From Hirudo medicinalis (lineage: Eukaryota > Annelida > Clitellata > Hirudinida > Hirudinidae): a DNA stretch of 40,777 bases. This document shows, piece after piece, positions 1 to 15,458 of the stretch. The notes below the pieces were generated by a model. The model did not search any database, had not been told where the DNA came from, and saw only the letters and a program-made list of their open reading frames with translations. The first letter of the stretch is position 1, and each line of letters opens with the position of its first letter. Both the position numbers and the translations under genes were made by a program. The stretch is taken from positions 206,054 to 246,830 of the forward strand of contig MPNW01000054.1 of NCBI GenBank assembly GCA_011800805.1, written 5' to 3'.

Positions 1-244
1 TGAACTGCGTGATCTCTCTCATGAGCTCTGGAAGTAAGTCTGACTTACCTTCCACTGCTGTTACTGCTTTGGTCTGAGGTTGAATTGACTGAAGGAGCTG
101 CAGAAACCTTTCCTCCCGCTTCTGACTGTCTCCAAGAAGCTTTTCCCGCATCTCTTCATATCGACGACGGTTTTCTTCATCGCGTTGACGACTTTCTTCC
201 ATAAACATCGTCATCATCGACATAAATTTATCCTCAGATCCCAT
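1..244 (-). mobile_element. Start of gag-like ORF of an antisense Gypsy-type LTR retroelement (partial)
   Basis: Reading the minus strand from an ATG at 242-244 gives an open frame of 81 codons that runs off the left edge without a stop. The product is highly charged, rich in E, R, Q and K in a heptad-like spacing, then a Q/P-containing linker. This looks like the coiled-coil N-terminus of a Gag protein. The ATG lies 14 nt inside the adjoining LTR and overlaps the primer-binding-like sequence, as in some Metaviridae-type elements. Protease, reverse transcriptase and integrase would lie left of the window and cannot be confirmed. Assignment to Gypsy rather than BEL/Pao rests on LTR and primer-site style only, so it is inferred. 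Confidence 0.6.
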
Positions 245-257
245 CCTCGTCGCCAAA
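241..257 (-). other. Putative primer-binding site of the LTR element
   Basis: Immediately inside the LTR, the minus strand reads TTTGGCGACGAGGATGG. A TGG within two bases of the LTR end, followed by a GC-rich stretch, is the usual look of a tRNA 3'-end complement. The priming tRNA was not identified. Confidence 0.55.
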
Positions 258-432
258 TGTTGTAACAAAACGACGTAAGATGGCTGAAACGGTGATGTAA
301 ACATTGAACTAGCAATATAGGTTTTTATGGGTTTGGGAAAGGTTTGTAAAACTTAGTTTAAGTTTATCTCCGTGACGAGGTCCACAAGTGAACATCTGGA
401 CTCCTCAAAAGTAAATCTTCCACATCATAACA
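258..432 (-). mobile_element. Solo-edge 5' LTR (175 bp) of the antisense retroelement
   Basis: On the minus strand this segment begins TGTTATGATGTGGAAG and ends GTTTTGTTACAACA, the TG...CA termini of an LTR. It is followed directly by the primer-binding-like site and then a gag-like ATG. It contains a TATA-like ATAAAA stretch. The partner LTR is outside the window, so LTR identity and the target-site duplication cannot be checked. The outer edge lies 37 bp upstream of the start codon of the plus-strand membrane-protein gene at 470. Confidence 0.65.
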
Positions 433-469
433 AACGAACTAAGGCTTGTGACGTATAGTTGGATTTATT

Positions 470-1906
470 ATGGCGTTCAAAGAATCGATATTTAGGACGT
501 TTGCTCCGACTGCATCGGAATTAATTATTTTTTTAATAGGTGGCACCTCTCATGTTTTCAGTAATTTAGCACTAAACGCTTCCATAACCGACGATTTGCG
601 GACTTGGGCCAAATCTATCATTAATCCACATTTCGTAGAAGCTTTACACCCTGCGTTTATATCTTGTCTAAACGATAATAACTCTGTCAACGACAGTATT
701 TTTAAAGACTTGCAATGGGTTGACTTTGAAGGAATGCCGGTGAATTTTCGATCTTTTGCTTCGGATCATAAGTCTAATTAAATATTTCCATTTTGTGCTT
801 AGATTTTAGGCGACAGACTCGAAATTAATGTGTCGGAGGGGTCGCTGTATTTAAGGCATGCTCAGCTTGAGGACACCAGAAGGGTGATATGTGTACTGGA
901 TTCGCACAAGATTTTCGACCATTATGTGATTGTATACGATATTCCGCGCGTCAGACTGGAATACACTATGGTCTACAGGATGCCAATGTGCTTGGAAGAG
1001 CTAATTCACCAAAAGGCTTCTAATGTAGATCTCCTCATCAAACACAATCCCATTACTTTACATCACGGATTAATTTATAAAGTCGGCAAAACATCTTGTT
1101 ATTATTCTGACAGTTACGCGACAGCCTTTGCCACGATAACAATTTATTGCGAGGACAGAATCAGGGACTTAAAAAAATCCTGTAATACGTTGGAATGCTA
1201 TTATTCTCAAACCAGAGGCAAACTTTTGAATGCCTCTATAGACAGTGCCAGGAGATGGAGGGAGATAGAATCAGACCCTCAAAAATATTATGAAATTCTT
1301 AAAAACTATGTAAGAATGCCTGAATTTAGATTGGAATCGATGAGCTTAAAACCAGATTTTGTTAACTTATGCCAGGATAAATATATCCTTTGGAAGGATA
1401 TTTTATGCCTTCCGTGCTTGGCTGGCCATTATTTTGACAATGCTACTTTCAACTGTACAGAATGTCCTAAGAACAGTTATCAGCCTTTTGATCTTATGAC
1501 CGACTGCTTTCCATGTCCATCGAACGGTGAAACGCACACGACAGCCACCAACGATGCCAGGTTTTGTCACGCTAGAGAATCAGAAGCCATGCAGTTCATT
1601 CGCCAAAATACCGCATTCCTCGTGTTTATTGTCGTCGTTGTTTTTATTGCATTTTCGCTCTTTTTTCTCAAAAATAAAATTGTGAAAGCAGATCGTTTAG
1701 ATCCGATAAAACCGGATGAGAAAAGACTGCTGATCAAAACATCCCCTGATCAGTTCGCACTTGTGGATGTGACTATACGACGAGAACAACACATCCGTCC
1801 AAAGAAGAAAATAATAGAAGTGGATAGGGAAGAATTTCTGCTAAAGGCGAGTGAAAAACGAAATAAAGTGACAAAGCAATTTACTAATTTCGCGTTCACA
1901 TTATGA
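470..1906 (+). CDS. Unrecognised single-pass membrane protein with cysteine-rich (ephrin-receptor-like) stalk
   Basis: Two exons fit: 470-739 and 803-1906. The 63-bp intron has donor GTGAAT and acceptor TGCTTAG, and both junctions are phase 0; total about 457 residues. The N-terminus carries a hydrophobic stretch (around residues 18-32) that could be a signal peptide or anchor. A long extracellular-type region with scattered cysteines follows. Near residues 300-365 is a cysteine-rich segment in CxxC...CxxC pairs (CLPCLAGHYFD, CTECPKNSYQ, CFPCPSNGETH) that resembles the Ephrin_rec_like/GCC2_GCC3 repeat. Next come one membrane helix (AFLVFIVVVVFIAFSLFFL) and a basic cytoplasmic tail of about 80 residues rich in K, R and E. 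This suggests a type I surface protein, but I do not recognise the family. The start sits 37 bp from an LTR, so upstream exons or an LTR-derived promoter are possible. Confidence 0.7.
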
Positions 1907-1939
1907 AACTTGAAAAAAAAAAACTTGATATTTGATTGC

Positions 1940-1945
1940 TTTATT
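1940..1945 (-). terminator. Poly(A) signal AATAAA for the myosin-tail gene
   Basis: AATAAA on the minus strand about 70 nt beyond the stop codon at 2015. It lies within the 108-bp gap between two convergent stop codons, so the two 3' UTRs probably overlap. Confidence 0.5.
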
Positions 1946-2014
1946 CTTCTGACCTATAATATAAATCAGACAATTTAAGTTTTGTCGATGAAGCAAGGAC
2001 TGAGAACAAAACAT

Positions 2015-7783
<5,769 letters not shown>

Positions 7784-7991
7784 GATTTTGAAACAATCTA
7801 AAAATTAATAAAAACCAAAACACAAGTCGGTGACAAACTGTAGCTGTGTCACGCTATTCCGTCGATCAACAAATGAAATCTCAAGCGATGAGAATGTGGC
7901 TTGCAGATACAAACCGACGATCAACTTCTTGTCCGCTTTATCCTACGTTAAACCTGTTCGCAACCAGTCAAGCATGGACGCTTAACACTAT

Positions 7992-9295
7992 CTAAGGATG
8001 AGTAATGCTCGAGCTCTTAAACAATCCGATGTCACTTTCAATGTCTTTCGTAGTCCACGGCAATACTAAAGGTGCCTCGACGTCAAATTCAACCGTCAAA
8101 CGAATGTTGTTGGGTTCTTTCCGAGCTGGAACAGGCAGTTCTGAGTGGTGGAGTGGAAGTGGCTCCAAGAAAAAATAAGCATCGATTAGAGCTTCCTTTG
8201 CTGATAATCTTTTCAGAGAATCATAAACTAGGAATCTGTAATGCAATAAAATTCTACTTAGCTGATGTAAATGAATAATGGTGAAAATGGGTTGTTTAAT
8301 TATATGATTTGTCCAAGTTTCTATCTTCACATGGAATGTAAACTTCAATCTGAAAACTTACAAAGTCCCTCAGATATAATGCATTTATTTTGAAAATACA
8401 GAAAATAGACAAAATCAAATGTTTGTTGGAAATTGTTCAAGATTAATGTACTTTGATAAAGGAAGGTTTTAATAAATTTAGTCTGAATAACCAACTTTTT
8501 GATGAGGTTTAGTGCATTTGTTGATGCATCAGGAAATATTTTCTCAAAAGGTACTGGTGGATAATCAGGAAATGATATTTTATTATAATCTGGAAGTTCA
8601 GACTTGCCAGGCCAATCTTCATCACTTGGAGTTCCTAGAACTCTGAGTACACAACATATTTGCTCTATGTCAGTCTCCCCAGGAAAGAGGGGAGAAAAGT
8701 TTAACATTTCTCCAAAAATACATCCAACAGCCCACAAATCTACACCTTCATCATATTTTCTGGCACCATACAAGAGTTCTGGTGATCTGTACCATCTAGT
8801 CGCCACTTGATGGCTGTAAGGACGATCAACATGGTTTTGAAACACTCTAGCAAGACCAAAGTCAGCAATTTTAAGAACTCCTATAGAACTTATTAAGAGG
8901 TTAGCTGGTTTAAGATCTCTGTGCATGATGTTGTTCTGATGACAATAGGCTACTCCCCTAAGTAACATTACCATGTAGCTTTTGACTTGAGGTTCTATTA
9001 AAGGCTGTTCATAATTTTTTATTACTTCTGACAAATCAGAGACCATATATTCAAAAACCAAAACGAAACTCATCCCTTGGGGCATGACTTCTCGGAGTCG
9101 AACAATATTTTCATGCTCATCTATTTGTTGTAAAGCTTTAATTTCACGGAGAGCCGTATTTGGAATACCCTCCTCTAATTTTTTCAAAGGTACTTTTTTC
9201 AAAGCAACCAAGTCACCACTTTCAATATGCTTGGCTTTAAAAACAATTCCATGAGCACCTTCACCAATTCGACCCAAAATTTTATATTGTTGCAT
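7992..9295 (-). CDS. CDK20: Cyclin-dependent kinase 20 (cell cycle-related kinase)
   Basis: Two exons, 9295-8496 and 8235-7992 (260-bp intron, donor GTTGGT), give 347 residues, close to human CDK20 (346). The glycine loop GRIGEGAHG is at 8-16, the ATP lysine at K33, the PSTAIRE-equivalent helix PNTALRE at 45-51, the catalytic HRDLKPANL from 125, DFG at 145-147 and VATRWYRSPE at 164-173. The C-terminal EPLPLHHSELPVP matches the family's conserved PLP..PSELPIP segment. CDK20 is a CDK-like kinase acting in ciliary length control, Hedgehog signalling and cell-cycle progression in animals. The activation-loop threonine expected at 161 (human YTHQVATRW) is serine here (YSHQVATRW). The start ATG is supported by MQQYKILGRIGEGAHG at the protein N-terminus. 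RBM39 starts divergently 382 bp away. Confidence 0.95.
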
Positions 9296-9677
9296 TTACT
9301 TTGCTTGAGGCTAAAATAAACAAAAGCACTGGGAACCCAAACCACAATTTTACGAAGTTTTACTTGTTTTGATTTTTGTACACAATTATCGGTTGCTAAT
9401 AGCATCTTTCAATTATTTTAAAAATATATATATTATTTTCGGTAATTAGCAAAATTGTACACAATAATGGTAACTATATTAACAATTAAATTTAATGTAA
9501 TAAAATAATATTGTTATTGCTTATTATTTTAAAATATTATTGTAATTATTTTAAAATATTGTATTTATGCTTTAATAACTGTTACTTAATCACCTTGAGA
9601 ATCTATTATGTCACTGAATATTCTGGGGTTCCTTGTTTGAGCAAAGAATAATTTATCTATTTATCAATTTCGTCAAG
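9296..9677. promoter_or_regulatory. Shared divergent promoter region of CDK20 and RBM39
   Basis: The 382 bp between the two start codons is strongly AT-rich (runs of TTATTTTAAAATATT around 9470-9570) and contains no other coding signal. Both genes must start transcription here unless one has distant non-coding 5' exons. No specific factor sites were recognised. Confidence 0.5.
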
Positions 9678-12600
9678 ATGGCGGAGGATTTTGATATTGA
9701 TGCTATGCTTGAGGAAACCTTTAAAAAATCGGTTGGTGTGATTACAATAATTTTACTTCCAAGAACGCCCGTTCATTTTAACCCAACGCACTTTTCTCAT
9801 GCTTCACAAATCACAATAATTCGCTGGATTAAATTTAGGAAAATGATAAAGGGAAAGAGAAACAGTCGTCTCCAGGTCATAACGATAAAGACAAGGATAG
9901 GAAGAAAAGGTCTCAGCTGAATAAGTTTTTTTTGATTTTGAAATTATTTAGGTCACACTTTAGAGTTGCAGTATTGGCCATTAAGCCCTTTTTGTGTTTG
10001 TTCGTGTGATTTTGTATAGTGTTGTAGCTGATAAGGATTATGATTGTGTGATTGAGTGACTGCGCTGCTATGATGTGGTTTAACTAAAGTTTCAAATATC
10101 ACAACGACCAAACAGGCCGAAAGACTTGCTAGACAAATTCAGTCTCATTCTATTAATAAACCTCCCTCGACTACTGGTGAAGGTACGTCGCCTTCGTTGT
10201 GATCGGCATCACTATCATCATCGCAATAGTGAACAAGTTTTTGTTTGAGCAAATTTGGTTTTGTTTTAATTCTGTGTACAAAAAGCTCAGGAAGTAAATG
10301 CTAATTATTTCTTGTGTTATTTTATTGCAGGAAAAGAAGCAGAGATAGAAAAAGGTAATTCGTTAGTTTTTATTAGGTTTGTCTGAAAATGATGGTAGCA
10401 AATGATAGATATTGATTAAGTATATAATCAAGATTTTCACAATTATCTAAAGTGTTTATTGGAAACACATTGATATTGATATATAAATGGACAAAGTACA
10501 ATGTCTTATAGACAGAATTATTATATCACAATTCAGTTGTAACCAAAGTCACAATCCGATGTTTCCTTTTTTGAATGCATTCTCTAAAGAAGTCGCAGCA
10601 GGAGCAAAGACAGAAAAAACAGAAGACACGATCGTGACAGAGAACGAGAGAAGGACAAAGACAAAGACAAGGACAGGGAAAGAGAGAAAGACAGGGACAA
10701 AGAGAAGCACAAGAGCAGGGAGGATAGAGAGAAGGAGCGAGAGAAAGAGAAGGAGCGACGAGAAAAGGAGAAGGAAGAGAGGAAGAAAAAAGAAGAAATT
10801 GAAAGAGGTCGAAATGTGGCCAAACTTGACGATTATTACAAGGGAAGAAGGAGATCTAGATCTAAGAGCAAACGAAGGTCAGCATTATTTATTTGAGCAT
10901 TATTTATTCGACTTGTGTACCTTAAGCTATGCATTATGTCGCCAGGAATTTTGGACGCATTAATACGAAAAGTCAAGTGTCTTGATTTAGGTTTACTTAT
11001 TGCTAATATTGTATTTATTGATTTCTATACAAACCTGGAATGCAACGATGAGGTTATTATTCTGCTAGGAAATTACTTGAAACATTTTGTAATAAATTCA
11101 TCTTTGAACATCCAGGGAGCCTGAACCAGAATTAACGCCCGAAGAAAGAGATGTCAGGACTGTCTTCTGCATGCAACTGGCAGCCAGGATTCGTCCCCGT
11201 GATTTGGAAGAATTTTTCTCTTCAGTTGGAAAGGTATGGGGGTCTTTTCAACTGTTCTGCTGAGATTGTTACTTTTTGACTGCATTGTTTGTAGAATAAT
11301 TTTTGAAATCGAGAATTTAGTCATGGAACGTTTTAAATAATAATTGTTTCCATTTTCCTCCAGGTCAGAGATGTTCGTCTCATCTTAGACAACAAATCTC
11401 ACAGGTCAAAAGGGATTGCATACATTGAATTCAAAGACATTGAGTCAGTTCCACTGGCCATTGGTCTCAGTGGGCAAAGACTGCTGGGTGTGCCAATCAT
11501 TGTCCAAAATGCACATGCAGAGAGGAACAGGCAGGCTAGCACCAACCAACCGGCTTCCCTGATGCTCTCCGGGGTCATGAAATCGGCCGCTGCCGAGGGT
11601 CCAGGAAGGCTCTATGTTGGATCTCTCCATCCGAACATCACCGATGACATGCTGAAGGGGATCTTTGAGCCGTTTGGGAAGGTGAGTACATCGAATGGTG
11701 GTTTGTCCGTTATTATTAAATTATTTGTAAATAAGGTTATTATAAATTACAAGTATGAGATGATAATTCATTGTGATCAGCTAAAGATTCAGCTAATGTT
11801 TCCACTTTTAGCTTCAAGAGTTGAAACTCGTTAAAGATCTTAGTTCTGGCAGATCGGCTGGTTATGGATTCATAACGGTCAGTTTTAATCAAAGAAAACA
11901 AATTGTTGAGGATCATTAGTCATTTCAAATTGTTTCTTATATTTTTAGTACAGTAACATGGAAGATGCCAAAAAGGCTGTGAGCCAATTAAATGGTCTCC
12001 AACTGGCTGGAAAAGCAATCAAGGTTGGCATTAATTAAGTATCTTGCATTTAATAATGAAATTCTCGTGCATTTCTGATCACATTTTCACTTTCTAGATC
12101 TTGAGTGAATGTCCTAAGTGTAATATAATATAAATGTAAAATTCTTAGTATAAAATTGTTTCATCAGTAACTCACATTATCGAGTTATTATGTTGACTGC
12201 TGTCCATCACTAAACTACATTACATTTTTTCCAACTCCCAGGTTGGTTTTATGTCGGAGAGGTCGTCAGAAAGTTTGACTTTTGATGCAGATGAGATGGA
12301 AAGGGCAGGATTTAACCTGGGTGCTACTGGAAGGCTTCAACTTATGGCCAAGCTAGCTGAAGGTTTGTTTCCATAGAAGCAGTATATCATAATTTAAAAG
12401 AGAATTTATGGAGTTTTTACATGTTTCTCTAAACAAGGTTTACTTCATCAATTCTAATTTTTAACCATTTCTAAATTAAATTGCTTTGTCAATAGGGACA
12501 GGTATGCAACTGCCAGCAGCTGCTGCCAATGCTCTCAGCATTCCTCAGTCTGTTGCAGCTCCTCCAATAGCCACTCAGTGCTTCATGCTGTCCAACATGT

Positions 12601-13180
12601 TTGATCCATCCAAGTTTGTATTCTAATTTTTATTGAATGTTTTTTATTATCTGCATTGATTAGGCAAATTGTGTTTTGATTCTTGAAAAAAAAAACAAAG
12701 CAATAAAATAATTCAATTTGTTACCAGAGAAACGGTCCCCAACTGGGAGGTAGGGCTGCGTGACGAGGTCATCGAGGGCTGCAAGGATCATGGAGGGGTC
12801 ATCCACATATTTGTTGATAAAAATTCAGCAGAGGGCAACATTTATGTCAAGTGTCCTACTGTGGCCAGTGCTGCTGCTTCTGTTAATGCTCTCCATGGAA
12901 GATATTTTGCTGGTAGGACTTTGGTATTTTAAGGATTAAGTTATCTTTACTTCTAAAGTTTTTCTTAAGTGAAAATTTATGACAATTAGATCATTGTTAC
13001 AGAAAATTGTTTAAACCTTCGTATGATGAAAGCTTATTCCTCAATTAAGCAGCCCTTACAATTAATTGATTTCCAGGTAAAGTGATCACGGCAGCTTACG
13101 TACCTCTGCCCAATTATCATTCCCTCTTCCCCGACGCCATTACAGCTCAGCAGATGCTGACGCCTTCAAAGAGCGCATAA
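9678..13180 (+). CDS. RBM39: RNA-binding protein 39 (CAPER-alpha-like splicing factor)
   Basis: Twelve exons join in frame to 513 residues: 9678-9731, 9839-9909, 10331-10354, 10590-10877, 11116-11233, 11364-11681, 11812-11877, 11949-12023, 12242-12362, 12496-12613, 12728-12912, 13077-13180. The protein opens MAEDFDIDAMLEETF, the family N-terminus. An Arg/Lys/Asp/Glu-rich low-complexity region follows (about 19-145; here mostly KD/RE repeats, with RS dipeptides at its edges). RRM1 runs about 161-240 (TVFCMQLAAR, KGIAYIEF), RRM2 about 267-342 (RLYVGSLHPNITDDM, GYGFIT) and the UHM-type third RRM about 415-510 (GGVIHIFVDKNSAEGN, HGRYFAGK). The UHM R-x-F motif is RYF instead of the vertebrate RWF. 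The protein acts in the nucleus in pre-mRNA splicing with U2AF-type partners. The third exon is only 24 nt. Confidence 0.95.
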
Positions 13181-13379
13181 ATGGAATCCTGAAATTATGT
13201 GAATCATCGAGCCACCTGGGCTTGTTTTATTGACATCTTATGACAGACCGTACTTCTGAACGTTTGAGACCATTCGTTTGTAAAATATCCGCATGCTAAT
13301 TGTTACAAACCGTTGTTTTGTGGGACGAGTTGGCGGTCACTAGCAATATATAAAATGGCAGGATGTGGTTTGTGTTTTG

Positions 13380-13385
13380 AATAAA
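13380..13385 (+). terminator. Poly(A) signal AATAAA for RBM39
   Basis: AATAAA about 200 nt downstream of the RBM39 stop codon, followed by T- and GT-rich sequence. It is the first such hexamer after the stop on this strand. Confidence 0.55.
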
Positions 13386-13740
13386 CGTCGTGATAGTTAA
13401 TTGGCTCGGTTGAATCTCATATCTTGGACCTTTGAGGTGTTACTGGATGCATCGGGTGCTGCCGAGGCAGAATGCCCTGGTTTTATTCCATTTGTTAATT
13501 GAGCTTAATTGCTTTGAGCCGGATCTCGTAAGAATATTAGATAAGTACGTTTGGCTTGGTTCGCGAACCAGTAGCTGATTTTTGTTTTTCTGTTGTGACA
13601 ACTAGTTCTTTGGCGGCGAAAATGCGTATGGAGTTTGTGAAGGGCGTCGAAATATGGTTTCAGCGTGTTTAAAATGACTTGATGATTTCGTGAGATTAAA
13701 TAATTCAAAACTTTAAGCCTTGGGGCATTATTAGTGGATT
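13386..13740. other. Intergenic region between RBM39 and the zinc-finger gene
   Basis: About 350 bp with no convincing ORF or repeat. It presumably holds the promoter and 5' UTR of the zinc-finger gene. Confidence 0.4.
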
Positions 13741-14718
13741 ATGTTCAAAATATACGGACACCGTCTTGCAAGCATTTTGCAGAGGGCAATCGACGAATTT
13801 TGCTTTCAGTCTCTTCCAGAAAATTATGATTTGGAGATAGATGGCCTAGTGTACATAGGAGAGATTGGTTCTCACAAGCAAGCTGTTCTAAAACTTAGTC
13901 GAAATGTGAGAACTTGTAATGAAGTCGAAAACAGAAATTCTGATGGATCTGTCTTACAGGATAAACGAGAATCTATGCTTGGTGTTATAGAAAAAAATCA
14001 AGCTTTTGGACATTTTGATATGTCTTCAGAATGTGAGGATCTTTCGGTGGAATCACATAGTTCAACTGAGTACATCAAGACCCGCCATTCTGGAACTCCT
14101 GATCACCATGGCCAGCCTCTGACAACCAGCAGTGCAGTTGTAAACATTGAAATAGAAGCCTTGGAATGCAAGCAGAGAAGTGAAGCAGATTCAACGAATC
14201 TGGATGACCTACCACTAGCTTGTTCTTCCATTAGTGTTCCACCAGCTGATCTCATGACTACTGTTGAATCTGAGAATGGAAGTTCAAAGGAAGAATCTGA
14301 AAAGGTTTATGAATGTTGCTCCGCGTCTTGGCTTGGTTTCCGTTCGTATGAAAGCCATTACATTGCCAAACACCTGAGATACCCATGTCCACTGTGCAGC
14401 CAGTCATTCACGAGTCGAAACAACATGAGACGACACGTCAACTGCAACCATGGAGAGAGAAGAAGATTTGAATGTTCCATCTGTGAAAAGCTTTTCACAC
14501 GTCCAGACATCGTCAAGGAGCATAAATTGACGCACACTAAAAGCTACAAAGACAATCGCTGCAGTTTGTGTCACTTTGCATCCAGCAAAAAAACTACTCT
14601 GCTCATGCATTTGAAAAAGTGCCTTAAGTATGAAAACATAGAACAAGATATTTCTGACGAACCTTTGCTTCCTATTGATTTTTCATCAAAATTTGAACAA
14701 ATAAACCGCCGATGTTAA
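13741..14718 (+). CDS. C2H2 zinc-finger protein, single exon
   Basis: The uninterrupted frame gives 325 residues. The first 185 residues are acidic and serine-rich with no recognised domain. The C-terminal third carries C2H2 fingers: a degenerate first unit (YECCSASWLGFRSYESHYIAKH, with the first cysteine pair collapsed), then CPLCSQSFTSRNNMRRHVNCNH, CSICEKLFTRPDIVKEHKLTH and CSLCHFASSKKTTLLMHLKKC, the last ending in cysteine (C2HC). Array spacing is typical of DNA-binding fingers, so a nuclear DNA- or RNA-binding role is inferred; no orthologue was recognised. The gene runs towards TMEM165 on the opposite strand; stops at 14718 and 15459 converge. Absence of introns contrasts with its neighbours and would fit either a retroposed origin or a naturally single-exon finger gene. 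Confidence 0.8.
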   Translation: MFKIYGHRLASILQRAIDEFCFQSLPENYDLEIDGLVYIGEIGSHKQAVLKLSRNVRTCNEVENRNSDGSVLQDKRESMLGVIEKNQAFGHFDMSSECEDLSVESHSSTEYIKTRHSGTPDHHGQPLTTSSAVVNIEIEALECKQRSEADSTNLDDLPLACSSISVPPADLMTTVESENGSSKEESEKVYECCSASWLGFRSYESHYIAKHLRYPCPLCSQSFTSRNNMRRHVNCNHGERRRFECSICEKLFTRPDIVKEHKLTHTKSYKDNRCSLCHFASSKKTTLLMHLKKCLKYENIEQDISDEPLLPIDFSSKFEQINRRC

Positions 14719-15458
14719 CTAATTCCTTCATGCTACTTAAAGATTTGCCATGTGGACCTCGATAACCAGAAACAGGCTTTTCTTGTTAGTAATTGGTTGT
14801 TCAGAGGATTTGATAGATGTGAGACGCTCCACATGGGACTCAGTAACGTGAAAGCCTATAAAGTGTTCCATGCTCCTTTTTTTGCTTCAATCGAGAATTG
14901 TTAGTGAGATTTAGATTGCGATGATATTTGAGCTCATCTGTTTAACCTTGAATTGTTTATTTTATTTTGATCCAATTGTTTTGAAACGTGATTTTTTGAG
15001 AATTTATGTTTGTAGCCTCACCCCAATTGCAGCAGCTGATTTTCTTGAAATTCTTATTTGTTCATAATACTCATCAATTTCTATTGAATCAAGAAGGAAA
15101 ACGAAGAATTTACTTGAGTTTTGGCATTGTACACATCATGTAAAATCTCTTAACTTGCAACTTCAAGGGGAATTAGCTACTTCTGAGTCGAATGCACCAA
15201 CAATGAACTGTATGCTATTCTTGATTGAAACCATAACCACTGTCTGGTGTTGATGAAATGGTTTAACCACGACACAAAACTCCAGAGAACAAAGTATGTC
15301 TCAGCTCGAACGTTCCATAGAAATCATTGGTGAAATATTTTGAAAGTCACTGAAAATTTGTTTCAATTGATGCAATTGCCTAGCCACGATCTATTTTACA
15401 CCGGTTTATGTACAAATCTTTGGGCCGATCAAAAGTTTTGTTAGTTTTTTTTAAATTT
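14719..15458. other. Convergent intergenic region
   Basis: 740 bp between two convergent stop codons. It must contain both 3' UTRs. No ORF, repeat or RNA gene was recognised. Confidence 0.4.

Noticed and set aside
10584..10823. Minus-strand Ser/Phe/Leu-rich frame
   Set aside because: Shadow of the RBM39 KD/RE-rich exon on the opposite strand.
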